From NCBI GenBank assembly GCA_015233155.1, contig JADFYG010000043.1:1-53713 (forward strand): a stretch of DNA of 53,713 bases, given 5' to 3'. The notes below the pieces were generated by a model. It worked only from the letters and a program-made list of their open reading frames with translations. It ran no database searches and had not been told where the DNA came from. This DNA comes from Candidatus Rifleibacteriota bacterium. GTDB taxonomy: Bacteria > Muiribacteriota > Ozemobacteria > Ozemobacterales > Ozemobacteraceae. Position 1 is the first letter of the stretch, and each line of letters starts with the position of its first letter. Shown here piece by piece: positions 46,727 to 53,713 of this stretch. The position numbers were made by a program, and so were the translations under genes.

Positions 46727-47554
46727 TCAACACGACGGGTCTCCGTTCGTCACTTCCAGCTCCTTCTTGTGGGCTTTCAGATGTTCCAGACAAAAGGCGC
46801 GGCCCTCCTTTTCACATTCTGAACATTGGCAGTATCTAAACTCCAGTTCAGGATTGGTTCTCTCGGTTTTTCCGCACAGGCTACAGACGTGCCTGGCAAC
46901 ATCGCGTGGCTTGGTGGCAGTCTGAAACTTTTGTAAACGGTTGTAGTTCACTGCACCACGTCGAATCGCCGTTACAGCGGCAGGGGCAAAAAATACGAGA
47001 TAATTAGCAACTGACAACAAAGCCATCAGTTTCATCGCGAATGGTGCCGTAACAATAGTCCAAAGTATAAAAAAACCGGATAGCATGCCTAAATATTTGA
47101 TCTTTACGGGTAACACGAAGAAAACCAGAATTTCGAAGTCAGGGTATATCGTCGCAAAAGCCAGAAAAAGCGTCAGGTTCAGATACGAACTACCGATAGG
47201 AAAAGACGGAATGATCAGCGCAAGAGCGACCATAGCAAGCGCACCCGCAAGATAATAGACCGTCAGTCGAAAGCTTCCCCACGCTGACTCGAGACCATCT
47301 CCAATCAACACGAGCATCATCAATTCGAACATTAAAAAGAATGGATTCGAGGAGGTCGGAACAAAAAGAAAGGTCACCGCTCGCCAGATCTGGCCAGCTT
47401 CAAGCGCTTCCCCCCACAAAATCCAGGTTTGACTTGGAATTGCATTGACCATGTCCAGCCCAAAAACGATCAGCATTAAAAATGCAGTGGTACGAATCAG
47501 CCCTGGCATATCGAGCCACGGCATAAACCGTTCAAGTCGATCGAGCCAATCCAT
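46727..47554 (-). CDS. Rhomboid-like membrane protein without catalytic motifs, with zinc-binding tail
   Basis: A 275-residue protein with about six transmembrane helices arranged like rhomboid intramembrane proteases. The segment after the RAVTFLFVP (a rhomboid-type WR.. loop) reads YYLAGALAMVALAL, and no GxSG serine or later catalytic histidine can be placed. It therefore resembles inactive rhomboids or derlins. The C-terminal 60 residues hold a cysteine-rich module (CSLCGK, CQCSEC and later CLEH), probably binding zinc. The ATG at 47554 has GGAGAT ten bases upstream; a longer GTG start at 47614 is possible. The rhodanese gene follows at once. Confidence 0.78.
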   Translation of the reverse strand: MDWLDRLERFMPWLDMPGLIRTTAFLMLIVFGLDMVNAIPSQTWILWGEALEAGQIWRAVTFLFVPTSSNPFFLMFELMMLVLIGDGLESAWGSFRLTVYYLAGALAMVALALIIPSFPIGSSYLNLTLFLAFATIYPDFEILVFFVLPVKIKYLGMLSGFFILWTIVTAPFAMKLMALLSVANYLVFFAPAAVTAIRRGAVNYNRLQKFQTATKPRDVARHVCSLCGKTERTNPELEFRYCQCSECEKEGRAFCLEHLKAHKKELEVTNGDPSC

Positions 47555-47713
47555 GAGTCGATTTATCTCCAATGACACGTATACAGACGGGGATGCCCGA
47601 GAGAAGGTTGTCACATTCCGTGAACGATGTCAATGATTTGTAAGGCTCGTTTGACCACTTTTAGGATACTCGATAGAACTCTGATCCCCTCTCCTTAGTT
47701 ATATCCTCAATAG

Positions 47714-49093
47714 ATGTTTCGATTCAGACACCTCACCAAAGTTCTTAACAGTGCCGAATTTAGGAATATGCGTATCAGCCGACGAACTTCTTTTACTGTT
47801 ATCCTGTTCTTGCTATTCTTTTTTGGTTGTATGTTCCTGATCCACCCATTTTCGGCCATCGGACAAATCGACCCGAGGACCGAAACACAGACTGAAACAA
47901 TTCTAAAGGCATTAAGGCTGAATCCACGCGACGTGGCTGCTCTCAATGCTTATGGTATAGAGCAGGCTAAACGTGGTGATCCAGCCGCAGCGATTCGCAC
48001 CTGGCGTATGGCAATCGATATCGATCCGAGATATGTCCATTTGTATAATAATATCGGAAGCGCGTTAAGACGCCTCGGATTCGTGCGGGAAGCTCTGACA
48101 TGGTATCAGGCAAGCCTGCAGTTACAGCCCACTTACTGGACATGGTATAATCTTGGTCTGCTTCGCGAGGATCTGAAGCAAATACCAGAGGCTATACAAT
48201 CGCACGAAGAAGCTCTCCGGATGTGTCCGGATTTTCTTCAGGCCGCGAAGCATCTCAGCCAACTTCGCAACGAAGAATCTTCGCATGATTATCAATCAGT
48301 ATCTGTCGCGAAGCCTCCAACAGACAGACTCAGACCGGCTGATACACCTTCGACGGACAGGCCCCGGCCAGCTGCTACACCTCCGACCGAAAGGCCCAGG
48401 CCACTCGCTCCAATTTCGACCGACAGACCCAAGCCACCTGCTCCGCCTCCGGCCATAGATGAGCCCGCGATAATTAAAACCGTTCGACTGCACACGGATG
48501 TCGGTGGCCCAGTGTTTCTTACATTCGACGGTGGCGCCGATGCAGACGGAATTCCTGGGATTATGGCAGCACTCAGATCGCATGGAGTGCATTCGACATT
48601 CTTTCTCACCGGCCAGTGGGTAAAATCATTTCCGGATCTCGCACGACAAATTCTGGCAGATGGCCATGAGATCGCAAACCACAGCCTGTCACACCCGAAT
48701 ATGAGTGGCTACAACGCCGATAAAATATCGGCCCAGCTCACGGCAACTGCCGATATTTTCAAAACCGTGCTTGGCCGCGATCCTGCGCCATTTTTCAGAT
48801 TTCCATTTGGGGCTCAGAATCGTCGCGTTGAAGACATAGTAGCCAGTCTTGGATACCGACCAGTCTACTGGGATATCGACACGCTTGACTGGAAAGAGCC
48901 TTCCGTCTCATCAATCATAGAAAAGGTGCGCCGCCGGCTGAAGCCACATGCAGTTATCCTTATGCACTGCGGCAGTCGTAATGGTTCGCGCGCACTCCCA
49001 CTGGTGCTCGATGAAGTGCTAGGTCGAGGCTACACGCCAATGATGCTTTCGGCCGCATCTCAAGCTGATCAGGCATCACTTCCGGCTCATTGA
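47714..49093 (+). CDS. TPR-polysaccharide deacetylase fusion protein
   Basis: A 459-residue exported or membrane-anchored protein. After a signal anchor (about 28-50) come three TPR units (about 60-185), a Pro/Arg-rich linker made of four 11-residue repeats, and a NodB-type carbohydrate esterase 4 domain (about 268-450). The NodB motifs are TFDGGAD (a known variant of TFDDG), HSLSHPNM, RFPFGAQN and ILMHCG. It probably deacetylates an envelope polysaccharide or peptidoglycan, with TPRs binding a partner. The ATG at 47714 has no ribosome site. An alternative ATG lies at 47768. It ends overlapping the LOG gene by seven bases, tail to tail. Confidence 0.9.
   Translation: MFRFRHLTKVLNSAEFRNMRISRRTSFTVILFLLFFFGCMFLIHPFSAIGQIDPRTETQTETILKALRLNPRDVAALNAYGIEQAKRGDPAAAIRTWRMAIDIDPRYVHLYNNIGSALRRLGFVREALTWYQASLQLQPTYWTWYNLGLLREDLKQIPEAIQSHEEALRMCPDFLQAAKHLSQLRNEESSHDYQSVSVAKPPTDRLRPADTPSTDRPRPAATPPTERPRPLAPISTDRPKPPAPPPAIDEPAIIKTVRLHTDVGGPVFLTFDGGADADGIPGIMAALRSHGVHSTFFLTGQWVKSFPDLARQILADGHEIANHSLSHPNMSGYNADKISAQLTATADIFKTVLGRDPAPFFRFPFGAQNRRVEDIVASLGYRPVYWDIDTLDWKEPSVSSIIEKVRRRLKPHAVILMHCGSRNGSRALPLVLDEVLGRGYTPMMLSAASQADQASLPAH
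48320..48451 (+). repeat. Four 33-bp tandem repeats encoding a Pro/Arg linker
   Basis: Four in-frame units encode 11-residue repeats close to TDRPRPxxTPP. They link the TPR and deacetylase domains. Units differ at the DNA level, so expansion is not recent in all of them. Confidence 0.8.
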
Positions 49094-49668
49094 ATAATAG
49101 AATCACGCTTCATCGTAGCCAATCGAACAGCTTCCCTCCCGGTAGCAGCAACTTCAATCAGTCCAAGATACTCGGCTCGGATAGTTTTGTTCTGCACTCC
49201 GTGGCGCAGCATAGCAAGAAGCATTTCATAAAAACCCTCGACATTAACCAGGACAATGGGCTTGTTATGTATGCGTAATTGCTTCATTGCAATAATTTCA
49301 AAAAGTTCATCGAACGTTCCAAGCCCACCAGGAAGAATTATAAACGCCCCTGCACGTTCCTGCATTTCAGCCTTGCGTGAACGCATGTCCGCAACCAGGA
49401 CTGATTCGTCATTATCCCTCGCCTGAATGCCTTTCTCGACCATAAAGCGCGGAATGACACCAACCACACGGCCTCCACTTTGTTTGCATGCATCGGCTGT
49501 AATGCCCATCAGTCCACATGTTGTTCCCCCGTAAACCATTGCACAACCTGCGTTTGCAATGCCCATACCAACCGCTCGCCCCGCTTCGATAATGGCTGGC
49601 GCAAGCCCCGAAGCCGAAGCACAATACACAGCAACTGCACGTGGCTCAATTTCAACATGTTTCATCAT
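49087..49668 (-). CDS. LOG-family (TIGR00730) nucleotide 5'-monophosphate phosphoribohydrolase-like protein
   Basis: A Rossmann-fold protein of 193 residues. The family fingerprint is complete: VYCASASG near the N-terminus, MVYGGTTCGLMG, SRKAEMQ and the catalytic PGGLGTFDELFE. Proteins of this family release adenine or other bases from nucleoside monophosphates, as in LOG cytokinin-activating enzymes. In bacteria the physiological role is often unclear. Starts at 49677 (ATG), 49668 and 49665 are all possible; none has a ribosome site, and a TACCAT box seven bases before 49668 would give a leaderless message. Confidence 0.9.
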   Translation of the reverse strand: MMKHVEIEPRAVAVYCASASGLAPAIIEAGRAVGMGIANAGCAMVYGGTTCGLMGITADACKQSGGRVVGVIPRFMVEKGIQARDNDESVLVADMRSRKAEMQERAGAFIILPGGLGTFDELFEIIAMKQLRIHNKPIVLVNVEGFYEMLLAMLRHGVQNKTIRAEYLGLIEVAATGREAVRLATMKRDSIIQ

Positions 49669-49681
49669 AAGTGGCATGGTA

Positions 49682-49716
49682 GCGCAATCTGCGCAGTTTG
49701 CGCAATCTGCGAATCG
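49682..49716. repeat. 9-bp tandem repeats upstream of the LOG gene
   Basis: Three full units of the form GCGCAATCT, GCGCAGTTT, GCGCAATCT begin at 49682, 49691 and 49700, and a partial GCGAATCG follows. They overlap the region where the LOG gene promoter should lie; a candidate TTGCGC (-35) is part of the third unit. A repressor-binding operator is possible. Confidence 0.6.
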
Positions 49717-49816
49717 CCCAATTCCCAGCGGGCTTCAGTTGAAATTTCGACACATGGGGCTTGTCGCGCATACTCCACACCAGTAATATCTCAGCAGATT
49801 AAGGCTTTATCCCTGC

Positions 49817-49845
49817 TTGAAATGCCTGGATTATACGGCTATAAT
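49817..49845 (+). promoter_or_regulatory. Sigma70 promoter of the glycyl-tRNA synthetase gene
   Basis: TTGAAA (49817-49822), a 17-bp spacer and a perfect TATAAT (49840-49845). The leader to the ATG is about 100 bases; I see no T-box features in it. Confidence 0.88.
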
Positions 49846-49954
49846 AGCGTAATAATTTTATGTATGCGATCGCAGATATTTAATTGATACATTTGTCAGA
49901 TTTGTGAAATGCAACCCCACAAATAACCTTCACACAGGAACAGGAGACACGCAC

Positions 49955-51340
49955 ATGTCCATGGTCGATCTCGACAAGATAATTTCCCTCTGCAAACGAC
50001 GGGGTTTCATTTTTCAGGGAAGTGATCAATACGGCGGCCTGCAGGGAACATGGGATTACGGCCCACTCGGTACCGAGCTCAAGAACAATGTGAAACGCGC
50101 ATGGTGGCGTCGCATGGTTTATGAACGCGATGACATGGAGGGCCTTGACTGCGCAATTCTCATGAATCGGCTTGTACTGAAATACAGCGGACACGAAGAG
50201 ACTTTTTCTGATCCAATGGTAGACTGTCGCAAATGCAAGCGTCGTTTTCGCGCTGATCAGATTGACGCAGCAGAAAAATGCCAGGAAGGCGGAACACACG
50301 ATCTCACGGAACCACGCCCATTTAATCTGATGTTCAAAACGACCGTCGGCCCGGTTGCCGATGACAACAATATCGCATATCTTCGCCCGGAAACCGCACA
50401 GGGTATATTCATTAACTTCAAAAATGTACTTGACTCTACCAATCGCAAGCTTCCCTTCGGCATTGCACAGATAGGCAAGGCATATCGCAATGAAATCACT
50501 CCGAAAAACTTCATTTTCCGAGTGCGCGAATTTGAACAAATGGAAATTGAATTTTTTGTCAAACCCGGAACTGATGACGATTGGCATGCCAGATGGGTCG
50601 ATGAACGTTATAATTGGTACATCGGACTCGGAATACGTCCGGAAAACCTGCGCAAGTATCCACAAAAAAAAGAAGAATTAGCACATTATGCGAAGGCTAC
50701 CACCGATATTCTATACCGCTTTTTCCCGGAACGTCCTGACGAAAACAGGCAATATGACGAGGTTGAAGGGGTGGCCAATCGTACAGATTTCGATCTCACT
50801 TGCCATACCAAGGGGGGGAAACTGGTATTGAAAGACGGCCGGGAGATTCCAAACGAACATGCCGTCAATCGACTTACCTGGTTTGATCACGAGACAAATC
50901 AGCACTTGCTTCCCTATGTCATCGAACCATCGGCCGGTGTCGACCGCGCAACCCTAGCATTCCTTATGGATGCTTATCACGAAGAGCAGGTGAAGGACGA
51001 CACACGCGTTGTACTTCGTCTGCATCCGGAACTTGCTCCAATAAAAGTTGCCGTTTTACCGTTGAAGAAAAATCACGATGGAATTGTCTCTATTGCCAAA
51101 GAAGTGAAGAACATGCTTCAAAAGAAGTGTGGTTGGCGTAGCGTTTATGACGATACGGCAGGAATAGGGAAATTATACCGTCGACAAGACGAGGTTGGCA
51201 CGCCTTTCTGTCTGACCGTAGATTTTCAAACACTTGAAGACAAGACTGTCACCGTGCGCGATCGTGACACAATGGCTCAGGTGAGAATCGCCATAGCTGA
51301 TCTGCCACAGTATCTTGCTGATAAACTGGGAACCGCCTGA
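49955..51340 (+). CDS. glyQS: Glycyl-tRNA synthetase, single-chain dimeric type
   Basis: A 461-residue class II aminoacyl-tRNA synthetase that charges tRNA-Gly. The N-terminal [14 protein letters not shown], a zinc-like CRKCKRRF module, motif 2 with [11 protein letters not shown] and [12 protein letters not shown], and a C-terminal anticodon-binding domain (VAVLPLKK) match the alpha2-type enzyme of Gram-positives, archaea and many deep lineages rather than the alpha2beta2 GlyQ/GlyS of most Proteobacteria. The ATG at 49955 follows AGGAG nine bases upstream. It has a strong promoter of its own. Confidence 0.96.
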   Translation: MSMVDLDKIISLCKRRGFIFQGSDQYGGLQGTWDYGPLGTELKNNVKRAWWRRMVYERDDMEGLDCAILMNRLVLKYSGHEETFSDPMVDCRKCKRRFRADQIDAAEKCQEGGTHDLTEPRPFNLMFKTTVGPVADDNNIAYLRPETAQGIFINFKNVLDSTNRKLPFGIAQIGKAYRNEITPKNFIFRVREFEQMEIEFFVKPGTDDDWHARWVDERYNWYIGLGIRPENLRKYPQKKEELAHYAKATTDILYRFFPERPDENRQYDEVEGVANRTDFDLTCHTKGGKLVLKDGREIPNEHAVNRLTWFDHETNQHLLPYVIEPSAGVDRATLAFLMDAYHEEQVKDDTRVVLRLHPELAPIKVAVLPLKKNHDGIVSIAKEVKNMLQKKCGWRSVYDDTAGIGKLYRRQDEVGTPFCLTVDFQTLEDKTVTVRDRDTMAQVRIAIADLPQYLADKLGTA

Positions 51341-51375
51341 TTCATCGGTTCCGCATTACCAGGTACGGTTAGCTC

Positions 51376-51427
51376 ATGCATTCCACATCGGAAATTCAGC
51401 ATTTTGAATCCCCGATGTGGAATGCAT
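51376..51427. repeat. 16-bp perfect inverted repeat with inner stem
   Basis: Arms at 51376-51391 (ATGCATTCCACATCGG) and 51412-51427 are perfectly complementary. Inside, ATTCA (51394-51398) pairs with TGAAT (51405-51409), so the RNA would form one long hairpin with a 2x2 internal loop. No T-tract follows, so it is not a standard terminator. It lies 36 bp after glyQS and 75 bp before the methyltransferase gene. No other copy was noticed in the window. Confidence 0.85.
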
Positions 51428-51502
51428 CTGAATCGCACATGATTCATAACAGAAACTTGGCATGATCCTCAGACCAATGTGTGACAAACCAGGTAATGTA
51501 CC

Positions 51503-52348
51503 ATGAAGCGTTCAAGCTCTTTTGAATTGTTCCATGGCGATGCAATGGAAGTGGCTGTTGGCGGCGGATGGCCTTGCGGCGCCTTTCGATTGATCTACAC
51601 CGACCCGCCATTTTTCAGCGGTTCACGTCGCATTGGCACACTTCCGGGTCTGACCTTCGACGACAGATGGCCAGCTGGAATCGATGCGTATCTCGATTGG
51701 CTGGAGCTGCGCTTGATTGGGTTGAAGCCGCTTCTCATGCCTTCCGGCAGTCTTGTGGTCCACCTGGACTATCGTGCAGTTCATGATATCAAGGTTCGTC
51801 TGGACCGCCTCTTCGGACGTGCCGGATTCGTGAATGAAATCATTTGGCATTACACAGGTGGTGGGCGTGCACGCAAAAGGTTTTCATGCAAGCACGACAC
51901 GCTCCTTTGGTATTCAAACGGACCGAACCCGCTTTTCAACGTAGATATGGTACGCATTCCATACAAGCCGACATCAGGATACGCCAAAGGCGGTATAATT
52001 TCGGCTGCCGGCCGAAAATACCTTCCCAACCCACTCGGGACGCCGGTTGATGATGTCTGGGACATTCCTATCATAAATCCGCTTTCTCATGAACGCACCG
52101 GATATCCGACACAAAAACCCCTCGCGTTGCTTCAGCGGCTAATCTCGGCACTTACAGACGAGGGTGATCTGGTTGGAGACCCATTTTGTGGAAGCGGAAC
52201 GACACTTCTGGCCGCCCTTACTCTCGGTCGTCGCGCTCTTGGGGCAGACGTTTCCGCAGCGGCAATAGCACTTGTCAAAAAACGCCTTGAAACCTTTCTT
52301 GAAGGCATTTATGTTGAGCTGATCGATCTACCGCGCAAAAGCGAATAG
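51503..52348 (+). CDS. Orphan DNA adenine/cytosine-N4 methyltransferase
   Basis: A 281-residue methyltransferase with motif IV first (YTDPPF) and motif I near the C-terminus (DPFCGSGTTLLAAL), the beta-class order. The catalytic DPPF loop could modify N6 of adenine or N4 of cytosine; which base and site cannot be told from sequence alone. YPTQKPLALLQRLI (motif X) is also intact. No restriction enzyme or other modification gene lies nearby, so it is likely a solitary methylase with a possible regulatory role. AGGTAA precedes the ATG. Confidence 0.9.
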   Translation: MKRSSSFELFHGDAMEVAVGGGWPCGAFRLIYTDPPFFSGSRRIGTLPGLTFDDRWPAGIDAYLDWLELRLIGLKPLLMPSGSLVVHLDYRAVHDIKVRLDRLFGRAGFVNEIIWHYTGGGRARKRFSCKHDTLLWYSNGPNPLFNVDMVRIPYKPTSGYAKGGIISAAGRKYLPNPLGTPVDDVWDIPIINPLSHERTGYPTQKPLALLQRLISALTDEGDLVGDPFCGSGTTLLAALTLGRRALGADVSAAAIALVKKRLETFLEGIYVELIDLPRKSE

Positions 52349-52449
52349 AGTCTTGTTCTTTCGGACGACTGCAAAGCATGCCAAAAAAAGTGAATTAACC
52401 AACCGAATTTTTACGAGCTCTGGCAGGATTTTGCATCGCATACTGGATA

Positions 52450-52476
52450 TTGCATTCCTGCTATTTGTGATACGAT
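52450..52476 (+). promoter_or_regulatory. Candidate extended -10 promoter of the DUF4097-like gene
   Basis: TTGCAT (52450-52455) and TACGAT (52471-52476) are only 15 bp apart, but a TGA just before the -10 makes it an extended -10 element. Confidence 0.4.
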
Positions 52477-52535
52477 GGAAATCGGTAGAGAGATCCCATC
52501 GTCTCATGATAAAGCGGACACGAGGAGGAATTTCC

Positions 52536-53696
52536 ATGTCTGAGGCTCGCAAACGCATCTTAAACATGCTCGCCCAAGGAAAAATTAGTGTTGAGGAGTC
52601 AGAAGAATTGCTACTGGCAATGGAAACTGACGAAAAGGCTAAAAACCAGGCCGAATCTGGAAAGAAAAACGTGGACACAGAGAGCACAAGCGGAAACAGC
52701 TTTCGATTTCCCTTTGGACGCGCCTTTGGTGCCGATCTGGAAAATCTGGCTGAAGAAGTCCAGAAACAGGTTGGAAAAGCGGTCCGCGGCATTCAGCCCC
52801 AAAGCCAGGAACTCAAAATGAAACTCAAGGATCTTGGCGGATGGCTTGGCAGCACCGTCGGCAAGATGGTCTGCGAAATGCAATTTTCTGGTAGTGATTT
52901 GCCGGATGCAATTGAAGTGGAATGCATGATTCCGGAACCTCAGGGTTTTGCCGGCTGCAAGTTTGCTGAAATAAGCAATCTGCAAGGATCGATTAATATT
53001 CGGGAAGCGGAAACATTCGGTCTGAAAATACGCGGTCGTATCAGTCGCGCAGCTCTTGGTGATCAGTCAGCCTCATCATGGTTCTCCGCAAATGCTATTT
53101 CCATTCGCGGAGAAAAACTTTTTCTGGGTTTCGAGCGAACTTCGGCAATCAAGGCGATTCTGGATATCGACATGTTTCTGCCCGCTCGTATCGATTTGCA
53201 GATACGCACACTCGCGGCCCCGGTCACGGTTTATGGCCCGTTTCGCATTGCCTCTGCCGAATCTGTCAGCGGAGACTTGAAATTCACACATGCTCTTTTC
53301 GAAAACAGTTCGCTCGAAACTGTTTCCGCCGATGTCATCATAGAAGGCGGTGCCCTTGAAATGAGTGTCAAGATGACTTCCGGTGACCTCAAGATCAGCG
53401 GTGCGCGTGTCGAGAAACTGACTGTTCAGACTGTTTCCGGCGATGTAGTCCTCAGCGACCTCGCATTATCGGACAGTACAAGTCTTGACGTATCGACAAC
53501 ATCCGGGGATGTCAGTTTGCGACGTCCGAACGGAGCAATCGCACATCTTGAAGCCCGTTCTAGAACGGGACAGGTACAGATCCGACTTCCCGGGACCAGA
53601 CAACCTCTCGACAAATATGGCATCATTGTTGAGGCTGGTGAGACGGGTGCGCGCATCAAAACTGAATCAATAAGCGGCGACCTCCTCTTCGATTAA
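52536..53696 (+). CDS. DUF4097-like beta-solenoid protein with SHOCT-like N-terminus
   Basis: A 386-residue protein. The first 40 residues (MSEARKRILNMLAQGKIS...EELL) match the short SHOCT-like oligomerisation motif often found at the start of DUF4097 proteins. From about residue 190 the chain is a right-handed repeat with SGD turns (TTSGDLKISG, VSGDVVLSD, TTSGDVSLRRP), which builds a beta-solenoid. No signal peptide is visible. Function is unknown; such proteins often accompany envelope-stress genes. The ATG at 52536 follows AGGAGG eight bases upstream. The gene is complete, ending 17 bases before the window edge. Confidence 0.85.
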   Translation: MSEARKRILNMLAQGKISVEESEELLLAMETDEKAKNQAESGKKNVDTESTSGNSFRFPFGRAFGADLENLAEEVQKQVGKAVRGIQPQSQELKMKLKDLGGWLGSTVGKMVCEMQFSGSDLPDAIEVECMIPEPQGFAGCKFAEISNLQGSINIREAETFGLKIRGRISRAALGDQSASSWFSANAISIRGEKLFLGFERTSAIKAILDIDMFLPARIDLQIRTLAAPVTVYGPFRIASAESVSGDLKFTHALFENSSLETVSADVIIEGGALEMSVKMTSGDLKISGARVEKLTVQTVSGDVVLSDLALSDSTSLDVSTTSGDVSLRRPNGAIAHLEARSRTGQVQIRLPGTRQPLDKYGIIVEAGETGARIKTESISGDLLFD

Positions 53697-53713
53697 CTTT
53701 TCATATAACAGTC

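Noticed and set aside
46722..46793. Upstream TTG extension of the rhodanese into the rhomboid-like gene
   Set aside because: It would need a 67-base overlap and has no ribosome site; better starts exist at 46721 and 46649.
1..53713. CRISPR array or insertion sequence
   Set aside because: No regularly spaced long direct repeats with unique spacers, no transposase and no paired terminal repeats were seen; the repeats found are short tandem or inverted types.

Overview
The window reads as chromosomal DNA of a Gram-negative (diderm) bacterium. It carries a lipid A/Kdo assembly cluster (LpxI, LpxB, MsbA-type exporter, LpxL-type acyltransferase, WaaA), a PilT retraction ATPase, a single-chain glycyl-tRNA synthetase, HU and BipA/TypA. 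LpxI in place of LpxH and the adjacency of holB to a PSP1/YaaT gene (an order known from Bacillus) suggest a lineage outside the well-studied Proteobacteria. A Riflebacteria/Ozemobacteria-like candidate phylum is my guess, not something the sequence proves.

Layout. 1-2081: end of an integrated element, with a tyrosine recombinase beside tRNA-Leu(CAA) and a five-unit 12-bp repeat between them. 2179-11744: signalling block with a hybrid histidine kinase on the minus strand, then a HEAT/TPR protein, a CHASE-PAS kinase and a response regulator/PP2C phosphatase on the plus strand, converging on a STAS protein. 11811-25560: one long plus-strand run, WecA/MraY-like transferase, HolB, PSP1, LpxI, Gfo/Idh oxidoreductase, methyltransferase-like membrane protein, LpxB, MsbA, DUF374 acyltransferase, a second divergent LpxB, LpxL-like acyltransferase, WaaA and a half-size TauE/SafE permease, many joined by ATGA overlaps. 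25569-30795: VOC protein, IlvE, CysQ-like phosphatase, two small unknown proteins and a third histidine kinase. 30830-36338: minus-strand operon of a zinc-ribbon membrane protein, an unknown two-TM protein and a P2B-like P-type ATPase whose catalytic motifs are all degenerate. 36490-41685: PilT, a GspE/PilB-like protein with ruined nucleotide motifs, HU and a FecR-domain protein. 42016-53696: a 47-aa zinc-ribbon protein, BipA, a GAF/HD-GYP protein, a rhodanese, a rhomboid-like protein lacking catalytic motifs, a TPR/NodB deacetylase, a LOG-family protein, GlyRS, an orphan DNA methyltransferase and a DUF4097-like protein.

Themes. The envelope genes would form lipid A, attach Kdo, acylate and export it; the repeated LpxB and the GnnA-like oxidoreductase hint at a modified lipid A. 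The kinases, partner-switch pieces and HD-GYP protein indicate a rich signalling repertoire. Several proteins keep a family fold but lose its active-site residues (P-type ATPase, GspE-like ATPase, rhomboid, Hpt domain). Promoters are often of sigma70 type, and several place the expected transcription start at or within a few bases of the start codon. The strongest candidate for something undescribed is the operon built around the apparently dead P-type ATPase.
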